From positions 558,001 to 622,000 of the forward strand of contig JAGFBZ010000934.1 in NCBI GenBank assembly GCA_018398805.1: a DNA stretch of 64,000 bases. The letters are read 5' to 3'. Of the stretch, positions 11,251 through 22,707 are shown piece by piece; positions within the stretch are counted from its first letter, which is position 1, and the number at the start of each line of letters is the position of its first letter. Under the pieces are notes generated by a model. It made no database searches. It was not told the origin of the DNA and was given only the letters and a program-made list of their open reading frames with translations. Both the position numbers and the translations under genes were made by a program. Origin of the DNA: Hirundichthys speculiger. Lineage: Eukaryota; Chordata; Actinopteri; Beloniformes; Exocoetidae.

Positions 11251-13826
11251 GGCCCTTTGCAGTGTTATCAAATATTTTAAATTAACCAGAAGGACAAGTA
11301 TGCATGCCCACCCTTATCTTAAATTCACCCAACTGTGTGTGGGCAGCTCAAAGAGCAAAAGTGTACTGTGTAATACTTGTGGCAACTGTGGAATGATCTG
11401 AGGAGAAATATCTCACGCTGAGAGTTTAGGCTAAGTGAGCAAACCACTCGTGTCAGTGTTGATTAGTTGTCTAATCTCCTGTAATGACAGCTTCTGCCAG
11501 ACATGTTAGCAAGTATGCAGATCAGCATGACAGTGATGGATGTGTCATAATAACAGTATAACACATGAACCTACGGATGACCAAATGCTTCTTGTAAATA
11601 CTTTACAGAGCAGATGTTCTTTAAGAACACCAGACAGCAAGTATGACATCCAAACACCTTTGAAATATGCTTTTAAATGATTTTTACCTTTTCTAAGACT
11701 ATTTGATGTCTTTGGTCTTAGAGTAAATATAAAGTCTGAACACTAAGAAAGCACTTCACCTGCTAAGGAAGAGTTGTGCAATTAAAGCATCTTTACTAAT
11801 TTATCTGTTGACTCATACAGCTCTTTTTTATTTTCTTTCTCGTGTATGTGTTGTGGATACACACATACACCGAACCTTATGATATTGTTTCATGTCTTTT
11901 AAACCAACAGTCTTCAGTGCAGAAGCAATCAGGTCCTTTATTAAAACAGCTTTATCAGTTATGCAGAAATATATGCACGGACCTTCATCAATATTCCATT
12001 TCCAGCAACAGCTCAGGGCAAAACAGAAAAGATATTTGTGATAATTCAATCCACCATTCACAGCAACATCGTAGGGTAGTCAAATCTAAATGTAAATATC
12101 CAATAAACGTAATTAAACACGTCAGTTTTAATTCATAGTGACCCAGCTCCTCAGCAGCCTCAGTGTGAGAGAGTAAGTGTGAGAAAGAGAGAAAAGAAGC
12201 TGACATGCTGACAGGGAGCAGCATGCTGGCAGGAAGCTGCAGATGGTATGGTAATTGTTTCTGTGAAAGATGTTTAGAGGTGTTCTGACAACAAAGGGAG
12301 ATGTCCCCTGTTGCAGACGGCTCAGGTCCTGCCATAGAGGCCTAAATCTGTCCACTGCAGATGAAATAGCTTGTAGAGATCCGTGCCAAGTAGGCGAGTT
12401 CTGGTTCCAGCATTGTGATTGAGGCAGTCCAGTTATTAATTTATTTTAAAAAAAAGGGGGAAAAAAAAGGGTCACGCCAAAATTTGTATAAAACCATCCA
12501 TTATCTATACCCTTGAGCCTAGCATATGTGGGTGTTCATGGAAATCATGAGGGAATACAGTAGAAACATAATTATAAAGCCATTAAATTTAAGAAGATAT
12601 ATTGTATCATAGGTAGTAGAGGAGTCACTTTTAACTACCAATAATGTGACAATGATGGCACCCCCTACTGGAGACTTTGTTTGGAATTTTACATTTCTTT
12701 CACATGATGTAATTTTTTGCCAAATTTGACAAACATCAAAATAATTTCAGAATGGTCATGTTCTGTTTACTTAAGTAGGTCTATTCAAAAATCTACATGA
12801 GTTTTTCAAATTTTTCTGAAATTCAGTCATTAACATTCAAATACTGACTGGTTAGAACATGCGTGCCAATTACAGTATACCCTTATTATTCACGAGGGTG
12901 GGGTTTTGTTCCTTCATCACCCGTGAATCCCAAAAATCCACAAATTAATGATGCACTTGAAAAAAATACTATGTATATTATATTCTAAAATATGCTTCCC
13001 AAACACATAAGAAAGATATTCTTAATCATGAATAGAGTAATATTGTAGTAATGATAAATTAAAACCATTTAAATTTTGTAGAGTGATAAATATTAATTAT
13101 TAAGTGTATTAACAGTCAACGTTTGGGACAGACCAGGTGACAGAAAAGGGTCTTTAGCCTTAAGGTGCTTCCAGATGGGTCTGTTGAGAAGAAAAAGGTT
13201 ATTTGTATTTACTGTCACTGTGAATTGAGCTTACCACCGCAGGACGCTGTAAAGTTAGTTTCACATCCAACATTCGCCTGTTTTTTTTTCTCTTTAAACT
13301 TTAAAAGCGTCATGAAAACGAGACCGATTTCATCCAGGTTGGTATAATTTTGTAGATATAAATATGCCAGACATTTCACAGTTTCATCAACCCTCCAAGC
13401 TCAGTCAGTGTGGCTTAAACTCTAAGGAACAGTGCTGAATGTCCTTCTGAGTACCTAGCTGCTACTGTGGAGCTTAGGGACCGTCAGCAAATTACTGCGG
13501 TCAAGCAGCAGCCCAGACAAAATACACAAAGAAGCTGATGAATTAAGCCCCGAAAATGTACGGCAGCATTGGTGGACTTCCGGTTTTCAAACTAAAGGCG
13601 TAAAAAAAAAAAAACAGATCCCCGTGACCCTGTATAGGACTAAATTGGGTATAGATGATGGATTAATGTTATTTATTTGTTTTGCACATCATAGCAAAAA
13701 AATACATTATAATGTTAAAAAATACAATAGTACACGTGCAGAAAACCCAACTGAGCTTATAACTATGACTCCACCTATCCATCAGTGTTAACAATGTACA
13801 GTGTAAAATTAAAAAATTAAAAAAAA

Positions 13827-13828
<2 letters not shown>

Positions 13829-13889
<61 letters not shown>
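13829..13889 (+). repeat. (TA)n microsatellite
   Basis: About 30 AT units, followed by imperfect ACAT/ACATAC repeats to about 13950. It generates the repetitive Tyr-Ile open frames on both strands here, which are not genes. Confidence 0.97.
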
Positions 13890-13895
<6 letters not shown>

Positions 13896-14419
13896 TACAC
13901 ATACATACACGATATGCATACATACATACACACATTTACATACATACATGAAGAAAAAAATGCATATAAAAATATACAGTACTCAAAGTAAGAATTAAAA
14001 ACATAAAGGTAAGAACTTAGACAACTCAATCAAAAACATTCAATGAGACCCTTAGTATTTTTTTAAAAGACATCAAAGATGTTTCCTTTACAAGGTAGGA
14101 AAATTGACTCCACAACTTACAACCTCTGTATCTCAGAAAAACTGTGTTCTAGATGTGACTGATTTTGGTAAATGGAAATCTTTACTCTTGCCATGTGTTG
14201 TAGTGATGGATGGATAAACAGAACATTAAAAAAATGTGATTAATCGCACATTAATCGCAAGTTAACTATGTAAATCTTTAGATTAATTGCAATTAAAAAA
14301 TATTGAATGATAATAACTGATATAGATCCTATATATATATATATATATGATATATATATTACAATAATACTGTATAGTGTTGTATAGTAACTGACATTGT
14401 TATTTTAAAATTATTTATC

Positions 14420-14600
14420 AATTCAATTCAATTCAATTTTATTTATATAGCGTCTGTTACAATGACAATTGTCTCTAGGCGCTTTACAGAGACCCAGAGC
14501 ATGACCCCCGAGCAAATATCATCAACTAAGATTATATCATTAAATCCAATCAATGATAATGGCAGGTAAAAAACTCCCACGTAGGGAGAAAAAAAACAGT
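14420..14600 (-). mobile_element. Teleost retroposon copy with (AATTC)n tail, copy 1
   Basis: It begins with AATTCAATTCAATTCAATTT, followed by TTATTTATATAGCGTCTGTT and a block with CTCTAGGCGCTTTACAGAG. It is near-identical over about 170 bp to the copy at 48338-48598 but stops earlier. The pentanucleotide run is probably the 3' tail, which places the unit on the minus strand. It is shorter than copy 2, consistent with 5' truncation. Confidence 0.7.
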
Positions 14601-17600
14601 CAGTTATCAGTTAGGATAAATATCAAAATAAAAAATGGCCTAAGAAATTCACAAAATTGCCGGGGGCTACCACAAATGCAAGTACATTCTGAAAAAAAAA
14701 AACTTTGAAAGCAAAATTCGTGAGTATACGGGTGATCCGCGAATGAGCAAGGGTATACCTTAGTATCTTATTGCCACAGTCACAGGTTTCATTGTTGAAT
14801 TTAAAACAGATTGTGCTAATAAATATATATTTTAACAACACTGTGGTCAGTAGAATGAGCTCACACTAGGTTGTTCTGCTTTTACTGTCACTTTGCTGAA
14901 AATAGCGGCAAAATGTGCATGGTGGCGGTTGAACGATGTGAATCTTATCATCGCACCATCCTGAGGCCTGACAAAATAACAACTGTCAGGGTTTGTTGAG
15001 AGGTCCTGAAACTACATACCAGGTTAGGTGTCTGTATGGTGCGTAGTTTTTGCTGCCCAGGCACTTTCAGAGGCAGAGAGGAAAAAAATATACATTAGAG
15101 TTCCAGTAACTTCACTGCTCGGTCTCCTAAAAAACATTCCAGCGCTAAAAAGCAGAATGAACCTTGCATCAGAAGAACAACACAAATGATGGCTTTCACA
15201 CCCATATTACACAGTTTTTGAACTCACATGCAGCTTCCTGTGCCGTCAGCTACACTTGTCAACCATTGATTAATAGTCACCGCCGTGTCCGCGGAACTGC
15301 AACAGCAAAACAGAGCAAAAGCCACCTTTGCACTCTAACTGAGTAGCAGTTTCAGTGTTGCAACCCAATTATTTCGCAGAGAGGGAGCCTCAAGTGGTCC
15401 TTTGAGACAGAGGTGTTCTAGTAATTCATAGTCTTATGATGACCCATGCTGTTGTGTTGCCAGAGCTTACTGTGTAAATTTCACACTGCTTGTTATACCC
15501 CATGATTTCTGCAGTGTTTAGATCACAGTAGATCAATGAGTTTCTGCTTGGTGCACTACAGCACTGGGAAAAAAACAAGCAAACACATGTATATACAAGA
15601 AACAAATGAAGGTTTCTTTATTTCCCACCCCACTGATCTATAACTCACATCACCTTCTTTCAATTGATATAAAAATAAACACAGAGTGTAACACACATTA
15701 TTTTATATCCAAACATCATACAGAAACAAGGTTCTCTATAACGGACATTTACAGATTTAACACTTTAATTAGTTTATTTTAATTAACTTAAAAAAGCAAT
15801 GCTGTATTTCCACAAAGCAAATTATATCCTGTGTGTCAAAGGTGTTTGCTGATTTTCAAATGAGTGAAATGTAAAACAGTTAAGGAAATTTCACCTTTTT
15901 CAGAGATACAGAGCTTTATCTGCTTTAAAGTTAAATTACTGCTACTACAAAAGGAGAAGGCGGACATCTATGCATCCCTAATTATAAAAAAAGTACCTAA
16001 GCAATTCTCAGAGGTGTCTGTCTATAACAAGCTGGCTTTATGAATTCATTTAGACATAGAATTGAAGTGTGGAAGTAAGGATAGGGAAGAAAAAAATCTT
16101 CATAAAAACAGTGGAATCAGTGAAGCATGAAATAACTCCTTCTTTCTTTCCCTCCCACAGGGCTAAAGAATGCTCCTCATTGGCCCTGATAAAATAAAAA
16201 AAGAAAAAAAGAAAAAGAGGGATTAGGAAAGCCAGTGTTTTGGTCTTATTTCAAATCATAGCAGATTAGCTTGTCCTTCCCTGTGATAATGCACAGAAAT
16301 TTCAGGGACACTGCAGAGATGGATGCAGCTGTAGGCTAGGCAACTGGCAGAGGGACTCGGCTGTAGGAAGAATATTGTCTCTGGCCTTTATTTGAAGCCT
16401 GTAGCATTGTGGTGATTACAATAATAGCAACACAACACCTACAATATCAACTTTCAGGGATATAAAAGATGAATGTTTTTTTCAAACAAAAGCTGAGCTT
16501 GGAGGAATAATCCATGTAAAATGGCAGAAAATGGGGAATGCTTTCTCTCTGGAATGCAGCAGATATCCTTCTCACTGCACTGTTTTTGTAACGTTTCCTC
16601 TGTGGCCTTGGTGAAATATGGAAGGAAATGGAAATATGGAATTAGGTGCAATCATGTCTTCCCATCTCGAAATGAATTTGTTTAACTTTTTCCTCTTTTT
16701 GCCTAGCAGATGAAAGTCTTGTAATTTCAACATGACCTTCTCAAAGGGGAACAAACTGCCCAGAGGGTGACATGCACAAAGCCTGCATTTATGTTTCCCC
16801 ATGCTGTGCGTAATCTCATTAATGACATCCTAAAATTCACAAAATTCAGTGCCACAATAATTTAAACATGCAATCAAATTTACAGATTTGGTTCATCTGT
16901 TGAAAGAATTTCAATGGCTAAAGGGATAATAAAGACAAGGGGGTCTGTCCTTATGTTTTATCAGCCAACAGAAATAATAGGGCCCAAACTTCTCATTTAC
17001 TCTGTATACTGGCGCAGTGATAGCAAATCAATAAGTATCTTTCCTGAACCTGAGCGTGTGTAAATTGGGAGGGATGCAGCTCAGTGTGACACACAATGGC
17101 TATAGAAGGACACTGCAGCTTATTTCTGCGACATATTACTCTGCTTAATTCCTTAGTAGTATTGCAAAGATAATCAAGCAGGGGGAAGTCAGAAGGACAC
17201 ACTCACTCGAAAACACTTTCTGTACGTCACAGCGTGGCACAAAAAGAAGGGAAACTGCAAATTAATCAGTAGAGTGGTGAACAGAGTGGTGAATTTCTGC
17301 ATTTGTCAGCACCATCTTTATCTTTGCTACCTTTAAGAACCTCTAAGATGATGCAGAGAAATGCGTACAGGATGATTGAATGCCAAAGCTGTGAAAAAAA
17401 CAAACAAAAAAAAAACATTATCATCATGCTCTTTTGAATCAGTCAGCAACATCAAACAATGCTACCATATGAAAAGAGCGACTGTGTAGAATAGGATATT
17501 TTCTTGTCAACTTAATGCCATTGCTTGAAACCATAATAAGGAATGCTTTATCAGCCACAACAAAACTTCTAGTCTCAACTCAGTTTTCACATAGACTCAA

Positions 17601-18644
17601 CAACATAAGATTTTTTTTTTTCTTTTCCCCCCGTAACATGCCAAGAATTCACCCTCAGCATGTTTAGTACAACCCAGCAAACGACACCACAGGGAAGCAC
17701 TCCCGGCTCAAGTACCATCGTACCTACAATCACTCCAAAGAATGTGTCATTGCAGTTCATCTACTGGCACTGGAACGCAACCGTTCTCCTCCCTATCCCT
17801 CTGTCCACCAAGCGTGGCAGCCGTGTAGCATCTCAGCTCCTCTCAGCTTGGACAAGCTCAGAAGCATGAAGGTGAGAAGACGGGGGGGGGCGTTCATATG
17901 TATGCAAGCAGTGAGCCATAGAGAAGGGATATCACTGAGGCGTGGGGAGAGCTGTGGGCTGCATGAAGCGTGGGGCTAACGGTACCCTACTGTGAGCTCT
18001 GCTCGAGTAAAACAATACTGTTTATGTCCGACTGGCTTTACGCCATAGGAGTCGAATCAATGACAAAGACGCGCAGTGATAGATGGAGAAAAGGACAGAG
18101 GTGAGATAGAGTGCAAAATAAGTAATGGAAGACTTTGGATGATTCTTTACTTCAACATAGTACAGAACAGATATTTATAAAATATTTTTTTTCCTTTTAT
18201 CATTGACCTGTCATGCTCTCTGGGCTTTGTTCAGCAGTGAGGGTGAGCTGCTAAAGAATAAAATGATATAATCTCAAAAGAACAAACCAGATCATTTTTT
18301 TTTCTTTTTCATTACAATAAGCTGACCTAGTTAGCCTCGTCCATTAGCTTATTTTGAAGTCACTAGTACAACATGCAGGCTGTAGCCATACTGCTTCTCT
18401 GAAACTAGCTGTCACAGTAAACTATAAAAATCATGGTTATAGCCTCTTGATCTGAAAAAATAAAGTTATCACTGAAGTGCTTTTGAATTGCAATCTATCT
18501 AATGTCAAGTGGGAACAACTCCTGGGGCTTCAGAAGAAGCCCAGGTGTACTGAAGTTGAAGATGAAGCCATTGTAATATTCATTTGATTTTACTCATTTC
18601 AAGTCCTTTTCAGCAGCTCATGATGTTTATATTGACAGCTGAAG

Positions 18645-19020
18645 TATCCATCCATCCATCCATCCATTATCTATACCTGTTTAATCCTCTGCAGGGTCAC
18701 AGGGATCTGCTGGAGTCTATCCCAGCTCTCTTCGGGTGAAAGGGAAGGGGTACCACCTGGACAGGTTGCCTGATGATTGCAGGGGCACATGTAGACAAAC
18801 AACCATGCACACTCACAATCACTCCTACAGGCAATTCAGAACCATCAATTGACCCAACATGCATGTCTTTGGACTGTGGGAGGAAGCCGGAGTACCCGGA
18901 GGAAACCCGTGCAAGCACGGGGAGAACATGCAAACTCCACACAGAAAGGCCCCTGCTGAGGTTTGAACCAGGAACCTTCTAGCTGTGAGACAACAGGGCC
19001 ACTAAGCCACCGTGCTGCCC
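18645..19020 (-). mobile_element. tRNA-derived SINE, near full length
   Basis: On the minus strand a tRNA-like head starts near 19020 with GGCAGCACGGTGGCTTAGTGG (A-box-like) and GGTTCAAACCTC (B-box-like). It continues through the conserved body containing the complement of CTTTGGACTGTGGGAGGAAG and ends in a (GGAT)n-type tail, CCATCCATCC on the plus strand at 18645-18666. Near-matching 9-bp flanks CAGCTGAAG (18636-18644) and CAGATGAAG (19021-19029) look like a target site duplication. This is a widespread teleost SINE. Short ORFs over it are chance. It is not a functional tRNA gene, since the cloverleaf is not preserved. Confidence 0.85.
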
Positions 19021-19949
19021 CAGATGAAGCATCAACTGATCCCCTTCTGTAATTTACACAGACCAAAGTCAGCCAACGCAGCGCCTCATCAGTGTGTGAC
19101 TGGTATTATATAATGATCTGACTGACAGGGGTGCTGTTAGTAGGAGCTCTGTGTTCCACGATGCTGACTCACCTCTGCACATTTCCCTCAGTTCCACCCC
19201 TATAGCTACCGCACAAGGTGGAACAGAGGTGCAAAAGATACGTCCAGCCATTCCACCCCAGTGTGTTTTAGACAGGTGAAACAGTGGCTCAAATGTCCTG
19301 CCTAAATGCTGAGGTGCTGCAATGTGACGGAGCCTGTATCACTTTCCGCCACATTCCTACTCTGCACTTGCTGCTGAGATGTATCTACCACTGGGTTATG
19401 ATTTCCAAGCATTTACTGATATTGAAAATCTTCATAAAACTGCAGCAAGATCCGAGGGAGCAAAACTTAGACCGACTATCTTACCCGGTGTCTATCTATC
19501 TATCTTCTACCTGTGGCGTTCACCCGTGGTTACCCTACGGAGGAAACGCTCCAGGAGAGGTGCGCTCTGAGGCGCCCTGAGGTGCGCTCAGGGGAGAGAT
19601 TATTCTTTTTTTCCAAATGGATCACCTGAGACTCGGGGTCCATTTTTGCTTCGCTGTATCCTGCCTGTCTTCCCCATTCATCCGACTGGAGGCCTGCTCC
19701 ACCTGCCCATGGAGACTCCTCTTCCCAGGGCACCTGGGGCCCGACGTGGTGGCGAGGAGCAGGGAAACCCTCATCCCCTGAGCCGAGGCTCTTTACCTGG
19801 CAGCGAGGACGCTGCTCTGCTCGTTTGGTGACTATTAATGACTGTTCATTTTATAAATCTCCCAGGGCAACTGGCATAAATGGCAGGGTTGGGTCAGTCC
19901 AGCTTTCTGTGTGAACAGGAACGATCCAACACTTAAAATCTCTATATCC

Positions 19950-20090
19950 AATCAAATCAAATCAAATAAAATCCAACTTTATTTATAAAGCACTTTTTTA
20001 ATGCCCACAGGCAACACAAAGTGCTTTACATAATAATAAAAGGATTGTACATTAAAATAAAATAAAAGCCATCATACACCCCAATATGCT
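19950..20090 (-). mobile_element. Teleost retroposon 3' end with (AATCA)n tail
   Basis: A run of AATCAAATCAAATCAAATAA is followed by CAACTTTATTTATAAAGCAC and AAGTGCTTTACATAATAATAA. This layout (pentanucleotide repeat, TTTATTTATA, 'AGTGCTTTACA') is common at the ends of fish LINE- or SINE-like repeats and parallels the 14420 and 48338 copies. The head is absent. Confidence 0.5.
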
Positions 20091-20273
20091 ATATCAATTA
20101 AAAAAAAAAAAAAAAAAAAAAATTAAAAAAAACACGTACAAACAAAGCAGTCCTCCAAATAACCCCCCCATGCACCACAAACATAACACAACCCCCTAAT
20201 TTTTGTCTCTTATATTATATAAAATTAATAAAAATAAAAAAATAATTTAAATATCAAAATATAATATCTATTG

Positions 20274-20375
20274 GATATCTGTTCTGAATTTTTATCATTA
20301 TTATTATTTTCATTCTGTTGATTTCACAATTACTCCAGTGTTTACCTTAATGGGGATCTCTTCACCCCAGGAGCC
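20274..20375 (+). repeat. Left arm of inverted repeat enclosing the minisatellite
   Basis: Starts GATATCTGTTCTGAATTTTT and includes CACAATTACTCCAGTGTTTA. It is the reverse complement, with scattered mismatches and a few small indels, of 22130-22235. The best-matched core is about 80 bp (20274-20355), and weaker similarity continues to about 20375. Orientation and position suggest the termini of one mobile or foldback unit. Confidence 0.85.
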
Positions 20376-20423
20376 AACCCACTCACATCCAGAGAGGCCA
20401 TCACCACAGCAACCACCCAGGGC

Positions 20424-22070
20424 AGGTCAGGGTCCAGACCAGGGTCCAGACCAGGGTCCAGACCAGGGTCCAGACCAGGGTCCAGACCAGGATCCAGGCC
20501 AGGGTCCAGACCAGGGTCCAGGCCAGGGTCCAGGTCAGGGTCCAGGCCAGGGTCCAGGCCAGGACCAGGGTCAAGGCCAGGGTCCAGACCAGGGTTCAGA
20601 CCAGGGTCCAGACCAGGGTCCAGACCAGGTCCAGACCAGGCCAGGGTCCAGACCAGGGTCCAGACCAGGGTCCAGACCAGGGTCCAGACCAGGGTCCAGG
20701 GACCAGGGTCCAGACCAGGGTCCAGACCAGGGTCCAGGGGTCCAGACCAGGGTCCAGACCAGGGTCCAGACCAGGGTCCAGACCAGGGTCCAGACCAGGG
20801 TCCAGGCCAGGGTCCAGGCCAGGGTCCAGACCAGGGTCCAGACCAGGGTCCAGACCAGGGTCCAGACCAGGGTCCAGACCAGGGTCCAGAGGCCAGGTCC
20901 AGGGTCCAGGGTCCAGGCCAGGGTCCAGACCAGGGTCCAGACCAGGTCCAGACCAGGGTCCAGACCAGGGTCCAGTCCAGGGTCCAGACCAGGGTCCAGA
21001 CCAGGTCCAGGGACCAGGGTCCAGACCAGGGTCCAGGCCAGGGTCCAGGCCAGGGTCCAGCCAGGGTCCACCAGGGTCCAGGGTCCCAGGTCCAGGTCCA
21101 GACCAGGTCCAGACCAGGGTCCAGACCCAGACAGGTCCAGACCAGGGTCCAGGGTCCAGGGTCCAGGGTCCAGGGTCCAGACCAGGGTCCAGACCAGGTC
21201 AGGCCAGGGTCCAGACCAGGGTCCAGACCAGGGTCCAGGGTCCAGGGTTCAGACCAGGGTCCAGACCAGGTTCCAGGGTCCAGGGTCCAGACCAGGGTCC
21301 AGGCAGGGTCCAGACCAGGTCCAGAGGGTCAGACCAGGGTCCAGACCAGGGTCCAGACCAGGTCCAGGCCAGGGTCCAGACCAGGGTCCAGACCAGGGTC
21401 CAGACCAGGGTCCAGACCAGGGTCCAGATCCAGGGTCCAGACCAGGGTCCAGGGTCAAGGTCAGGGTCCAGACCAGGGTCCAGACCAGGGTCCAGGGTCC
21501 AGACCAGGGTCCAGACCAGGGTCCAGACCAGGGTCCAGGCCAGGGTCCAGGTCACCAGCCAGGGTCCAGACCAGGGCCAGGCCAGGTCCAGAGGTTCAGA
21601 CCAGGGTCCAGACCAGGGTCCAGACCAGGGTCCAGGGTCCCAGGGTCCAGGCCAGGGTCCAGGCCAGGGTCCAGGCCAGGTCCAGACCAGGGTCCAGACC
21701 AGGGTCCAGAGGTCCAGGCCAGGGTCCAGGTCCAGACCAGGGTCCAGAGGGTCCAGGCCAGTCCAGACCAGGGTCCAGACCAGGGTCCAGACCAGGGTCC
21801 AGGGGGTCCAGGTCCAGGGTCCAGACCAGGCCAGGTCCAGCCAGGGTCCAGACCAGGGTCCGGTGCCAGGGTCAGTCACCAGGCAGGGTCCAGGGGTCCA
21901 GACCAGGGTCCAGGGTCCAGGCCAGGGTCCAGACCAGGGTCCAGGCCAGGGTCCAGACCAGGGTCCAGGCCAGGTCCAGACCAGGGTCCAGGGCCACCAG
22001 ACCAGGTCCCAGGGTCAGGCCAGGGTCCAGCAGGGTCCAGACCAGGGTCCAGACCAGGGTCCAGGAAACT
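20424..22070. repeat. 12-bp GGTCCAGACCAG minisatellite array (~1.65 kb)
   Basis: Tandem array of GGTCCAGACCAG with the common variant GGTCCAGGCCAG and many shortened units (GGTCCAG, GGTCCAGG). There is room for roughly 130-140 units. Because 12 is divisible by 3, it leaves long open frames: 20338-22167 on plus (Gln-Gly-Pro-Asp repeats) and 20571-21071 and 21199-21879 on minus (Trp-Thr-Leu repeats). These drift between frames whenever a unit is truncated, so I do not regard them as genes. The unit holds GGTC-CA-GACC, an almost perfect palindrome. Units are more regular at the start and more heterogeneous after about 21060. Confidence 0.97.
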
Positions 22071-22129
22071 GCAGGGACCCAGCCACCAGACAAGGGTGAT
22101 ACCACGGCAACAGCCCCCCAGACAGAGCA

Positions 22130-22235
22130 GGCAGAGCCCCCAGTGTAAAAGATTCCCATTGAGGTAAACACTGGAGTAATTGTGAAATTAACAAAATTAA
22201 AATGATAAAATAATAAAAATTCAGAACAGATATCA
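22130..22235 (-). repeat. Right arm of inverted repeat enclosing the minisatellite
   Basis: Contains AGGTAAACACTGGAGTAATT and ends ATTCAGAACAGATATC, the inverted counterpart of 20274-20375. Together they bracket the minisatellite as a unit of about 1.96 kb. No convincing target site duplication is visible outside the arms. Confidence 0.85.
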
Positions 22236-22361
22236 AATAACCTTAAAATGCAATGTTAATGGGGACCGTCCCCCCGCAAAAATAAAAATCCGCGAGCCGG
22301 AGACCCCTGAGCCTAAATAATGTATTTAAAATATGTTTAAGAAATGCAGAAAAGTAGTCAT

Positions 22362-22650
22362 TGTCACGGCCTGGTCTGCCATGGCAGCCCTGTGTTTGTA
22401 AGTGTGTATCAAGTTGGCGTCTCTCCCTGTCTTTAGTGGTTCCTGTTTTACTTTGAAAGGTCTGTCTTGTCTTTATTGTTTTCTGCTTTGCTTCCTCCCT
22501 CTTGTTAACCCTGATTCCCTGCACCTGCCTCTAGTTTGTTCCTCTGTGTATTTAAGTCCTGTCAGTTTCCCATGTCCTCTGTGGGTCCATTAGTCTTCGT
22601 GGAATGTTTGGTGTTGTGTAGTCCTTCCTTACTGTACCGAAACCGTGACA
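22362..22650 (+). mobile_element. Possible solo LTR, diverged relative of 49594-49839
   Basis: Begins TGTCACGGCCTGGTCTGCCA and ends in TGACA, matching the start and end pattern of the better-supported solo LTR at 49594-49839 (TGTCATGGTCTGGGGCAGCC ... TGACA). The interior is T- and C-rich with Cys-poor short frames. No site duplication was found, and the right boundary runs into another repeat with GTACCG motifs. Assignment is tentative. Confidence 0.4.
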
Positions 22651-22707
22651 CGAAAACCGCGGTACAGACAGTACCGTGAGCCACCTGTACCTTTGCACTC
22701 CTAATGT

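Larger units (their letters stand above)
12871..14762. mobile_element. Candidate pogo/Tigger-like non-autonomous DNA element, with nested repeats
   Basis: The left end reads GTATACCCTTATTATTCACG. The right end, read from the other strand, gives GGTATACCCTTGCTCATTCG, each preceded by TA. Behind the ends, both sides carry TCACCCGT and 'AATCC-AAAAATCC' type sequence like the Tigger/pogo terminal repeats. The interval holds a (TA)n array at 13829-13889, a partial copy of the element at 57680-58716 (about 14205-14330) and a retroposon-like repeat (14420-14600). If it is one element, these inserted into it later. No transposase frame is visible. Confidence 0.4.

Noticed and set aside
13669..14029. 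Tyr-Ile repeat open frames here and at 27590-27989
   Set aside because: Direct translations of (TA)n microsatellites on either strand.
19520..19835. GC-rich segment with open frames on both strands
   Set aside because: No recognisable protein motif, no polarity and no repeat signature; left unclassified.
20338..22167. 609-residue open frame rich in Gln-Gly-Pro-Asp repeats, and long minus-strand Trp-Thr-Leu frames
   Set aside because: They arise from a 12-bp tandem array whose length is a multiple of three. The amino-acid pattern changes abruptly when units are shortened, and the frames stop in the flanking inverted repeats. No signal peptide, splice context or domain supports a gene.
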